NCBI RefSeq assembly: GCF_022605725.1
Contig: NC_065552.1
Coordinates: 23,392,785-23,456,784 of the forward strand
From: Anthonomus grandis grandis
Taxonomy: Eukaryota; Arthropoda; Insecta; Coleoptera; Curculionidae
DNA: 64,000 nucleotides
Reading direction: 5' to 3'
Part shown: positions 50,101 to 63,100 of the stretch, piece after piece
Layout: every line of letters begins with the position of its first letter
How positions within the stretch are numbered: position 1 is the first letter of the stretch
Made by a program: the position numbers and the translations under genes
Notes under the pieces: model-generated
What the model was told of the DNA's origin: nothing
The model's database searches: none
What the model saw: the letters and a program-made list of their open reading frames with translations, nothing else

Positions 50101-53100
50101 TTTTTTTTTTAATGATCTTATTGCCGGCAAAGTTTGTGATATTTGTATAATCCTATGGCCATTTATTGTTTTTTTTCAGAAATTAAACAGATGTCCATTG
50201 GATAGGTTTGTGCTGTCTGGGCAGTGGCCTGAAGGAGTTTAACAGAATGAGTTGAGTTTCGTACAAAAAAGTCCGTGTTTCCTTGTAGTGGCTGGATTAT
50301 GCTCAACATGAATTTGGCAAGTTCCGATATTAGCAAATCCCGATGAATGGTCGCAAAGGCATCCCTTTTTTGGGTATTTTAGGAAGCCCGTAGAAAGTAT
50401 ACTCCACAGTATGTGGTAGCGGCTTGCTACCACATACTGTGGAGTGAGTTTGGTCCGCAATGCATCAGAGACATAAGCAGAATACTTTTTAAGAGCCCTG
50501 TAAATTCTTCCCTCTCCTGTTGGTGAGGTATTAGTATGTATTCATCGATATTCAAGACTTCTTCAACCTTGTTATTATAGTTTTCTACATCCATTACAAC
50601 TGTTGCTCTGCTGTTTTGCCCTTATCCGCTAGTTTACAACCTTATGGGTGAGGTCTTACCATGATTAAATAGTTGAAAAGATCATACAGAAGTGCTCCAA
50701 GAAAAATGTATCTGAAAAGAAATGACTATTGTTTGGGTAAAAAACGAGTCTAAATACAACTTTAAGAAACTGTATAAGTTCAATAAAAATTCCTAAGAAA
50801 AATCATTACGCGAGGACGGCAAACTCACAAAAGCCCCAAGCCCCCGAGTGTCAGATTTCAAAAGAAATCGAGGCGAGCAAAGTGGACCGGGTCGGGCCGA
50901 TTCAAAGACCCAAGTTAATGGTTAGACAATGACGTAACAGATTGGGTACCAGCGAGGGGTACTGACTTTAATCTCGCATCCAGTCTACCAGTGCTACCTG
51001 TTTTCGGTTACTAATTTAATCGCGGATGCTAAGGGGTACCTATATAACAATTGATTTTTGGTGATTTGGTGATTCTTTTGGGTGACCATAGATAGTTTGG
51101 ATATTTTGTTGTTATATTAGAACACATTTTGTCAAATAGAGTTCAAGGATAGCAACTTTATGTAGATTGAGAAGGGAGTCGTTTCGGCTGATCCGCCGCT
51201 CAGCACTGCTACCTGTGAGATATTTTGTGCATAACTCTACTTGTCTTAGTTTGTCTTAAAAAGTCTTAGACTTCTGCCGTACTGGGATAGCAACTTAGCA
51301 GCAATTTAAATTTTTTTAATATACTCGAATTTTTGAAGTTAAAGCGTTATGTAAAATGATGTCTGGGTATAAAGTTTGGGCAGTTTTGGTTGAGGAATTT
51401 TGTTGCTAACTTTTTTCGTGAATTTTCTATATTTCTAAAAATATTTTAAAAAACAATTATATAATATATATAAAAATAATTAATAATATATTTTTGCATT
51501 AATTTTAGTCCAAGTTCAAATTGAATTGATTTTGAACTTTAGTCGAAATTAGTTTTCATACACCTCAAAAACTACTGAGTTAGAAACAAGTTTTAAAATA
51601 TATTTTGCAACATGAAAATTTTTATTAAGTATCAGACATAACTGACGAACCAGTGTTTTAGGGATTTTTGAGTATTAAGTTTCCTAATGATTTGGTGCGT
51701 AGTCTGCTCTTATTTAGTAATCCTGCTTAAAAAATCTGAAGAAATTGGTTTCTAGTTTCCATCGTAAGACGTCTTGTAAAACGCAATCGAATCATTAGGC
51801 CCCAGGGTTTTTTAACAAATTTTATGTAAAAATTTTCCTGGAAGTCAAACCTATTCTCTTTATAAGAAGCTTTTCATTAAATTATCACGATGGCCTTTCT
51901 AGCTAAAGCTGATATAGGCTGATGAGTAAGAGCAAACAACTCAGTTCTAACATGTCGTATTAAGAGGAAATTAAATTGAGTATCAACCTTAAAAATATGT
52001 GCTATACACGCTTTACCATCTGCTTGAATTGAATGAATTGTCGAAACAGTGAGCTGCCTAGGCAGTTATGCATATAGCGATTTCATTGTGCGCTTTGGCC
52101 TGTCTCATACCAGGGGACTCAGTCCATCTTCGGTGGGTCCACTTGTCCAGCAGACCCTTTATTGACGCGACGCATTTGGCGATACCAACTATGGGTTCCG
52201 GCCCCATCGGCACATTCGCGGATCCCAGTCTGGCAAGAGAGTCCGCTTCCTCATTACCTGCATGGCCTGCGTGGCCAGGTATCCAGACGAGCTGGACCCT
52301 GCATCCAACCTATACCAGTTTTTTCAGGACTTTTATGCACTCTAGTACAAGCTTGGAGCTTACCTTTGCGGCCGTGATAGCCTTAATGGCAGCTCTGCTG
52401 TCCGAGCATATTGATACGACTGTATTGCGGTGTCCGCAGCTTAGGATTTTCTGTCCGCATTTTAATACAGCGAAATGCGAATACTTCGGCCTGGAAGACA
52501 GTGGCGTGCTCCCCCAGTGAGTATGCCCTACTGGTATGTGGGATCCCACCACAAAGCTTGTCTAAATCCATCTGCTTGTCTAAATCGTAATAGAGTAACA
52601 GAAGCATATTCCAACCCAAACTTGACCAGAAACTTTTATATGAGAAGAAAAATCGCTGCCAGTTCTTGTCTTACTGTCGGAAACATAATCCGTCATCAAA
52701 ATAGACAGCAAGGTGTCTGTCACTATGGAAAATTAAATTGGATGGGTTTTGCTTAAGGTGTATTGATATACCCTTACCCTGGCTTTACTGCGTTAAAAAC
52801 TGGTGAAACAACAGTGTTTTCGGTCCATATCCAAAGTGAATCCAAATTAACTTGAAAAAAAGAAGCCCAATGCGTCAATTATATTTCTGATCATTTATTT
52901 AGTTAGAAAAACCTTTAAATTTACTCTGTCAAAGGCGTTTGCTAAATCGGTATGAATTCCGTTCATTTACTTAGTGACCTGTGACACTTACTAAGTGTGT
53001 CCTAACTAAATTAAATTACTAACAAACTGAAAAGTAATAATTCTGTCAAAAACTTTATATTAACTTTTTGGTCAGGAATTAAGGACTTGGTAACTTTATA

Positions 53101-56100
53101 AACACTTAATTAAATCGCTTAATAATTAAAGGAGAAATTACTTGATTTCTGAAGATCACGCTTAATAATTCATTGTTTAGTCTTTCATTGATTAAATTAC
53201 TAACAAAATGAAAAGTAGTAATTCTGTCAAAAAATATATATTAACTCTTTTGGCAGAAATTTAAGGCTTGTTAACTTCCTTAAAACTTAATTAAATCACT
53301 TTAGAATTATCGGAGAAATCACTAAATTTATCCAGGTCCCACTTGTGTAAGTCGTTAATGTAAAATTCTGCTTAATTTTAAGTATCAACCCTTAGTATTC
53401 TAAGACATCCAGAAAAGATCCTTATTATTAACCGGTAATACCGAGCAATATTTTCCTGAAGATTTTAAACGTTATAAATAAAAATTGGAAATGTTAAAAA
53501 ACTTCTTTCATCTATAAAAATTTGGAAAAAAAATGTGGCTTATCACTTTTTGCTGAAAAAAGATATAAATTATTATTAGTAAGATCTTAACTAATTTTAA
53601 TTAAAACCCGTCCTTCCACTTATCCTCATCATTTTCATTCCCTTCTTCGCTACTCCATACATCCACAGTTGTTCCGCTTTATGACACCATTATAAAGCAA
53701 AAAGATGTTGTTTTTGTAACCAAAAACAATAATAAAAACATAATACAACAGTAAGTGCCAAAAAGGGGACAAGTCACATTCTTCTTTTCTCACCTGATCT
53801 GATAAATCTTGCAAGGAATCACTGCTGCCTTCTATGTACTCCTACGTTCCATGTACTCCTTGCCCTTAACACAATTACCTGAATGAATGAAATAATCATT
53901 ATCAATATCAGAAGTATCGTAATATAATAAATTTCGCTAGACTATACTTGTAACACTAATTTCACGTGGCTCGGCCATAATTAAAAGTGTGTAGCATATC
54001 ACCTTATTGCAAAATATCTAATTTTATTTTTTGATTGGACGCTCTTCCTCCGAGGTCTTCAATTATTAAAAAAAGGTCATTTTATATCGTGCTTACCTCC
54101 TAACGTTATTGCCATAAAAAATAACTAATAATCACCGATAAAAAACTCGAATTCATTGTCTCAGATATATCTATAGAAGCAATAAAAAAACAATATATCA
54201 ACTTTAATACCCCAAAAGATCTGTTACTGGGTGACGAAGCACAAACAAGAAAAAATAATAACCAGTAATTACCTAAATTGGGTATTTTAAAAAAAAGGAG
54301 GGAAAAATAATGGCGTGCTGTTCCGGTAGGGTGCTTCTTTAAATTAGGTGTAACCAATATGACATGGAGACTTTACATCCATCAAAAGGCGTTTCTATGA
54401 AAATGCTCGAACAGGATATGAAGGTGACGGTGTGATATTTCCAATTGATGACGGGTGTTCATGGGGAACCTCTTTTTTGTTTGGCCCTTGGTTACTGATA
54501 TAATATATAATTTATTACTAAATAACCTGTTTACTTTTCAGACAAATCCACTGATAATGAAGGCGCGTCTGATTGTGAAAGTGAGCCGGGTATTCCTTTG
54601 AAAAGAAAACAACGGCGTTCCAGGACGACATTTACTGCTCACCAACTGGATGAACTGGAAAAAGCGTTCGAGAGAACTCAGTATCCGGATATTTATACTA
54701 GGGAGGAGCTGGCGCAAAGAACTAAGTTAACGGAGGCCAGAATACAGGTAAGAATTAGCAATTTAGAGGAATTGTATAAGATGTTATAAAATAAAAAAAA
54801 GGAATGATTAGAACCTTGTTGATACTGAATTTTCTTTTTACACTTAAATATGTCATTTCCTAATTTTTTTCATTTTCACTGGTGGAACACAAGTGGAAGA
54901 TTCACAATTCTGTACTTGGATTTGAACCAAATTATTTCAAATGAAGCAATTGTTGTTCTTTAGTTTCTCGTTTAGTTTTTATTATAGTCCACTATCAATT
55001 TGTTTTTCAAATTTTCTAAGAGAGCTCTAGAAGTATATATATATATATTCTATCTAGCAAGTATACCCTTAATGACTACTTCGTAAGTATAACGTATATT
55101 CGCCTCTTTTTTCTTAACTATTTAATGTCATTTCAAATTCTATTTTAGGTCTGGTTTAGTAACAGAAGGGCTCGTTTACGCAAACAGTTGGCCAGTACGA
55201 GCTCCTCTTACAGCCCAATGGGGGTGGCTTATTCGAGCGGCCCTTCCACCCCATACGGCCAGGGGATGACGTCGTCCGAAGGCGGATACAATGCGGCTAC
55301 GGCCAATCAGAGTGAGTATTTTTTAATTATATGAAATGCGTTAGGGGTTAATTGACACGAGTTTCCTATGCGGTGGGTTTTTTAAGGGTTGCCACACAGG
55401 AAAAGAAGGTAATTAAGGTGATTTGATGGTTTTTTTTTAATAAAGGGGTGGAGAATTATTGATTGAATTCTATTTATATGCAGATAAGATTTCGGTTTTT
55501 ATGTATAAGGCTATATTTTCTGTTTAGGTATTATTAGGTTTGAATTTATTTATACTAAAACACGCACTCCGATATAGTTCTTAATTACGTAATAAATTGT
55601 CAAATATTATCAAAAGGTCCAGATTATTATGCAGCAATTTTTGAGAATTGCTGCATAAGGAATTAATCACATGTATACCAGATGGAATCACGTTTATGAC
55701 GCGAGTACAGCGCACCCTTCAGCCATTCGAACTATTGGAGTAATTAATATGCAAGTAGTTACAATACCGACTGAGTCACCTCAAGAAAAACGCGGGATAT
55801 TCGAATTCGGCATAAGGCGGGAGATTTAAATTTCAGGCATACATTTACTACACATGTTTGACCAATACATCTCGCAAATTATTAGAAATAAGATAAAAAT
55901 TAAATTTAGAAGAAAATCTTTATTCAAATCTTTGCGAGCATATTAAAAAGAAATACAATTTTACTCTGACGTTTCGCCGTCTGAAAATATATATGTAGAT
56001 GTTTTATATTGTTGTCTATAGGGGTAAATTATGATCCATGATGAATTTCCAAAAAAAAGAAACTTAAAATTTCATGATAGTGGGAAAAAAATCGATAAAT

Positions 56101-57075
56101 ATTTCTGATTTATTTTAAATATGGTCAATTAAACAAATTATATATTATACATAAAAAATATATTTAAAAAAGTAATTGGGATTGAATTATAGGAGCACAT
56201 TAATAAAACAGAAGGGCTGTATGGTTTAAAATCGTCTTTTCTCTTTCAATGGCCATACCTACATTAAAAAAGTTAAATAAAGCAACGTTTTGGTAATGAC
56301 TTCCTTAATAAGCAATGTAAGTTCTGATAAATTAATTGTGCCCAGAGTAAATGCTAATGTTCGTGAAGACTATGTTTTATGAAGACCATTTAACATAAAG
56401 ACTAAAGTATAATTGACTTTTCCTCATTTTTTCTACTTAGGGGTCCCATGTCAATATACCCATCTAATTTGTCATTGAATTTGTTATACAGTAGTTGTTC
56501 AGATAAAAATATTTCATCAAAATTTAATGAGCAATTCCTAGCAATAAGTATAATCGTAAATCCAGTTTTTTAAACAGTTCATTGTCTAGACCAGCATCAA
56601 AAGGTATAGCCTTAGTAGCTTCTGAAGTCTTTTATAGAGGGCCAAAGCATGTGCTTGATCTCTTGTTTTCCATGTTGGTCTTTTTGGTTTTAAATTTCTA
56701 AATGAATTTTGGAAAATCATGCCACAGTTGAATCCATGCAAGTTTCGGTGACTTTTAACATACCCTCTCCAACTAGTTGATAAGTAGTTTTTAACTTGTT
56801 ATTGCTATTTAAAATTTTGTTTTTGGGTGTGCAGATTTTTTGCTTTCGTACTTTGGTAATTTGATTTTTGATATGTCTTTTTTTCCTTAGACTGATACTT
56901 TTGACTTGTGTTTTAATTATTGATTCAATTGTGGGAGATCTTTTGAATGTGGGTGAATTACATATTTCAGAATAAGCATGATCATTTAAAATTTGCTCAA
57001 ATGGTTTCGGTTTCTTTTGGGGTTCAAATATAGCCTCATTAATTGTATATGTATTGTATATGTAATATATATATA

Positions 57076-57125
<50 letters not shown>

Positions 57126-60100
57126 GTATTGTATATTACATATACAATACATATACAATTAATGAATATATATATATATATATATATATATACTTTTAGA
57201 AGTATGCAACTTATGAAAAATTCTTATGCAACTTATGAAATTGTCTGACTGTCTAAACATGTCTTTTGGCGCGTACTCCTCACGTAATTGGTTTACCGCT
57301 GGACGTAGATCTTTAGTTAGGCTCCAAACAGCAAAGAATGTAACACGGGTCCTGCGTTATTATTTTAGTAAACGCTAAAATAACTTCTACAGACGGCTAG
57401 ATGAGTGTTATCACTCTATCTACCATTACAACCTATTTATGTATGTTTAAAATGTGATTGTCTTTAAAAAAATTGTCAATTAATGAAGCCACCATAAACC
57501 CCAACCAAGAAAATCCAAATGACAAGCGGATTACCTCTTCTACCTCATGCAATCGTAAAAAAATAGATGTTGCAGAAAAAAAATACCTTCTCTGATCCTT
57601 TCCAGCAAACCGGTGAAAGATGCTCTGGAAGAAAAAGAAAGCGAAAAAGAGACAAAGAACAAAAAAAACAATAGTCACTTAAAAATTCACATATACTAAA
57701 AACGAACAACTAAATACAGATTTAAAAAAATATTAAAAAAGAAATAAAACAAAGCAAAACCCAAAACAATAGTTATTTGATTCTTCTTCTTTAGAGAGTT
57801 CAATAGAAATACCTTAACATAACAGTGAAAAACAACGAGTTATGGTTTCGATGAGAGACGTGCTCTAAATGGGCTCATTCTGAATGCACGCATCTAAACT
57901 TAAAGGACCATTAGCTGATGGAACCTTAAGTTTAAAAGAACAATTTCTTAAAAATTTATTTTGAACTTATCAATATTTTTAATATGCGATTTATAAAATG
58001 AAGACCATCCGGAACCAGCATACTCCAAACCAGAACGGACCAACGAACAGTACAGAACTTTAAAGACAATGCATGAAAAGTCTTGACTGCATCTAGTTAT
58101 AAATCCTAGATTTCTATACGCTTTCTGAACTAACTTTTCAGCATGAGACACAAATGTCAACTTAGAATCGAAAATTACTCCGTGATCTCTAACTTCCGCT
58201 ACTCTTTTTAAAATACGGAATATACGGAATATTGGAAACTATAGTATAATCAAACAATGTAAGATTGCGAATCCTTCCAAAAGTTATTGAATAACACTTC
58301 GGAATATTTAAATCTAAGTCATTAAGGTTTCACAGAGATTATGCAAGTCATCCTGTAACAATTGACATTAAACATTAGAATCAATAGCAAATAATAAAAA
58401 TTCACAATTTCTTAAAAATAATCCTATATCCTTAACAAAGATTGTAAAAAGCAACGGACCCACATGTGACCCCTGAGCAACGCCAGATGGCACAGAAAAG
58501 CTGCTAGATAGGAAGTTATTAAGCCGTATACCTTGCGATCTACCCAGTAGATAGTCCCTTAGCCAACAAATAACATTTGATCCAAAACCCAATGCTTGGA
58601 GCTTTGCCAGTAGAAGCGTATGATGTGAACCCTTACTAAAAAGATTATCATTACATTAAACAGATAATCTTCATAACATATTAAGTTAGTAACAGTGGAA
58701 CGACCTTTTTGAAAACCATGTTGATTATTAATAATAAGGCTTTTACATTGCCATGACAATTGTTTGGTTACAAGTGCATCCAAAAGTTTAGGCAAGGTTG
58801 ACTGTATACAAACTCCTCGATAATTACTGACATCACTAGTATTACTAGACTTAAATATCGGCGTAATATACGAATTCTTCCAAAAAGAAGGAAATATTCC
58901 CGACTTTAAAGATAGATTGAATAAAGTGCAAATAGGCTTCGAGTGTGTACTCTACACACATTCACGAAGTAGCAATCGGGGTATGCCATCCGGTCCCGCA
59001 GAAGTCTTGCGCTGTAAGCCAAGAATCTCGTCAAAAACCTCTGCTAAAGATAACTCACAAATTTGACATCGAATTGATCTACAAGTTCTGTCATGTAATA
59101 TTCAGGTATTTAAAATGCTGTATCAGAATATACGTTTGACAAATATTTGGCAAATAAAATAACAGTATCACCACCCTCATCACTAGATATCATATTAAAT
59201 TAATACCATCGCCGCTCCAATAAGAGTTTGAGGCTTGAAAAAGACACCAACATAGAGTCGAAACGTTGCCACAAAAATAAATAATTGGATAAAAACTATA
59301 GGCCTTGTCCTTTTTTCCTGCCACCCTTTCCTGCAACTTATCCGATACAGTTCGGCAGCTTATCAACCCTTGTGGGTAAGATGATGAACATTGCATCTTA
59401 AAAAAAAAATTATATGACCAAAATGTGTTTAACTAGAGCTATGATGTTTTCTAGGTCGATAATTGTGACAAATAGATTTTAAAATATCAATAAATAAATA
59501 TTTTTAGTTTGGAAAAAGAACCGTAATCTGGATGTTAGCCTTAAGTTTTCCAACTTACCTTCTTTTTCCATACTTACCTATAGATTGTTCTTAAGGTTTT
59601 TCATGGAAAACAAATTTCTACATGTTGACTAATTAAGCTACCAACACGTAAAACGTAATATTAGACTGATTATATTACAGTTCAACTTTTTTAAAAACCC
59701 AAAACTAGGAAATATAGAAAAATTTAAAATACTGAGTCTCGAAAAAAGTTCAAATAAAAGAGTGAGAAGTGACAGCATTTACAAGTATACCTGTCAGTTA
59801 CAATAACGTCAATATCAGCTGTTAATATCTAGTTCTAGGCGCCACCCTTTCTAGCCGTTGGAACTATAGCTGTCAAGTGTTAAAAATAAGGTGACCGAAA
59901 GTGCTATGATTTTACGTTTCTCTTATTTTACTTTCTCTGAGTGGATACCATAAGGACGATTATGAACTGAAACTATACCACTGAAACTATCAATAAGTGA
60001 GCGATAGTCTAAATTTGCCCACACTACAATCAAGACGAATTGTACTATAAATTTGTGTTTTCTACATAAAGTACTAAATGTTTTTATAGACTGCCCTCAG

Positions 60101-63100
60101 TTGTCGACATTTCTTAAACTTAAAATATGAGACAGGCTACAACTTTTCTAATACCATTTCACTACACTAATTGCGGCATGAATGAATCGACTACATGACT
60201 GGTTCGCATGTGCTAATGACCTATTAGGACAGATAAATCTGATACTAAATTTAGTACATTTAAGCAAAAACTAAGACAAATTTTGCAAATTTTTCTTTCT
60301 TCAATAATGATCTTGTTAGTAATATAGCCTCAAATTGTGTTAAATATATAACTTATTGTGATTTTGAGTGATATGATATGTAGTTTTTTATATAGAGTAC
60401 TCTGGAGTGTGATACTTTTTACTAAACTTAAATGTAATTTCTTATACAGTTCTATAATTACAATGTAAATGCATTCCGTTGATAGATAAATATTTTTTTT
60501 CGAATGTGAGTTCCTGTGGCATCATCTAACAGTCACTCATTCAAAACGTTCATTGAAACAACTATTCTATAAACTCTTTTCCTCTTTTTCCAGTGTCGGA
60601 CGTCTACACTCCAGCTCACGGCCACAGCATCTCCCCCAACCTGCCCCTCTCAGACGTTAAATGGGAGCACCCATTGTCCCATAACCCATTTCCTTCTCAC
60701 CCCATGTATCCTCCAAACCCTACTAATTTGATGCCAATTTCTCCAATCAATCCTACCATCACTCCTCCCACTTCTATGGCTCACGTGACGTCATCCTCGC
60801 CAAGTATGGCGCCTGTAGAGAACCACATGGCGGTGACCTCTATGGCGGGTAATAATATGGCCACTGATACGACGGCGCTGCAGAACCTGGAAGAGCCAAA
60901 TGTCAATTTTAAAGATGGAAATGATAATAATATTCATCATGGGGTGTCTTCCGTTAGTCCGAGCGATGGGCATGGGTACGGTAATATGCCACCCACTCCC
61001 ACTAGTATTGTTACCATGCTGGGACCCAACAGTGGTAAGTCAAAGTAATAAACGAACATAAGTAATAAATATACTATAAGTGTGTATTAGTGTAATGAAT
61101 CTAAGATTATCTGTAATAGCTAAGCAGAGCTCTTTTGATGCTAGTAAGGCATTTTATTTGTTATTACTGAAACGTGGTTTTGTGGTCTGCAATAGAAAAG
61201 TCTAGTGAATCTTTGTTTCTTTCTGTTTTTAAAAATGGTAGGTATTGCGTTACAGTGTCGTGACAGTAGAGGTCTCTAGATGTTATGAATGTCAACACTG
61301 GGCTAACTGATGGTTTCTTGGTTTTGCGTGATGTAAGTTGTATCAAGGAATCTTCTTTTCTTCCAATGTTGCTAAGGAGCAAGGGCACAAATTTTGGTTT
61401 CTGCCCAATGTGCGTTGTGGTCATTCGACCCAGCGTATTCTGGTATTTCTAATTTGGAAACCTCTCCTGATCGGATCTACTTTTGATGTTCTTTTGTCCT
61501 GGTTTCCAACTTTGTCTCGAGTATGTACCTATGACTCTCCACATTTATAGGAAATTCGGTATACGTAGTTCAGACGTCCAGAAGGCATTTAGGCTTTGTC
61601 TCCGAAAGTAAACCCTAGTATGGTTGTCTTCGAAAGTAAAAGCAGCCATTTCATAGTAATTTTTCTGATTTTCATCAAAGTTTATCGTTAGCAATCCTGT
61701 AGATCGATCCTTTATGCAATAACATTCGTACGCAACAAATTAAATGTGTGGGCAATTTCCTATGGATTCCCTACTTGTGCTTGCCGCTGAGAGGAAAAAT
61801 GTGATACGCTGCACATCTAGGCATTCTTTATGTTTAATTAGAGTCGATTTCGAGTGAGCAGATAAGAAGAAGCAAAGGAAATGATATTGTTCTGTTTTTA
61901 ACTTATTAGGTAGATTTATTTGCAAACTAATAGTGGTTGAGACAGACGTGTAGGTATTAAATGCATTGTTTTTAATTTTGGCCTTTAAAATACAAAGTTC
62001 TCCTTTTAACATTTCTTCACTTGGAGGACTTCACAAGGAACATGCCGCGATTCCCCGATTCACCTTGCGCTTGCGCTTGCCAGAGAGTGTAAAAATATAA
62101 TACGCTGCACATCTCAGTCTTCTCTACGTTCCATCAGATTTAAACTCTAATTAGTAGAAGGAAGAGAGTAGGAGACATGTTTTAGTTTTCTTTTCAACCT
62201 GTGAGGTTTATTATTGGAAGTTAATACACCGCATTCCAGATCTGTTTTGTCCAGAGGTGTAAATGCATCGTCTTTAATTTGTAGGGTATTTTAAAATGGG
62301 ATAGTAAAAAAGGGTTTAAAACTAATCTATTATAGGCAAATATACAAATATAAATAACGGTTAAGGGCCTGATCTAGATGATATGCTCCTGGCATCCGTA
62401 ATAGAGTTGTGATCGAAATTTGGCTCCTAAACTGCAACGTAGTTTTTCGATCGGTATGAAACTATTGGAATTTCAGCAATATCAAAAAGATTCATTGCGG
62501 TATTCTTTTTAAGAGGCCTATAAGTTGTTTTCTTTACTGTTGGTGTGTTTTCTTTCGAATAATTTCCACATGATAATGGTTGGAGATACTTCCCAACCAA
62601 AACCTTGAGCTCAATTTAAAATAAAGACAACAAAGTTCAAAAATTAGATTTTACTTCTTTCTTCCTTCTTCTCGCTATTTTATTTTTTTTATTGAGTTCA
62701 ATAAGAGAAGGATAAAAAGATTAAGTAGGTTACTGAAGAAACTTATAGCTGGAAACATCAGGCACTGCACACGTAGATTTATTCACGGAATATTATACCA
62801 ACGTTTGTATGTTCTGAACTAATATATGGTATTACGATTAAGTCACTTCTATCTATTTTTCTATTTTCTATTTCTGGAGGTGTGAATTAATTCTCCTGTT
62901 GTTCCTATTTCTATGCAATGTTTGATATTTCAGAACATCCTCTTTCGTTCTTTCTGCCTAAACCCGTCAATTTTTGCTTCTAGGTACCCTGTTCTCCTAT
63001 GTTTTATCATGCCCAGCATGATACAAATTCGCATTTTCTTCCTATCGTCCTTAAAATTTCCTCGTTGGTTCTTCTCGCTGCGCATGGGACTTCAAGATTC

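Noticed and set aside
56993..57199. 68-codon ORF rich in Tyr and Ile
   Set aside because: It is simply the (TA)n repeat read in frame.
59228..59265. Third hammerhead-like site
   Set aside because: The first box is CTTGAAA rather than CTGATGA, and the stem is only three pairs (GAC/GTC), so it is too weak.
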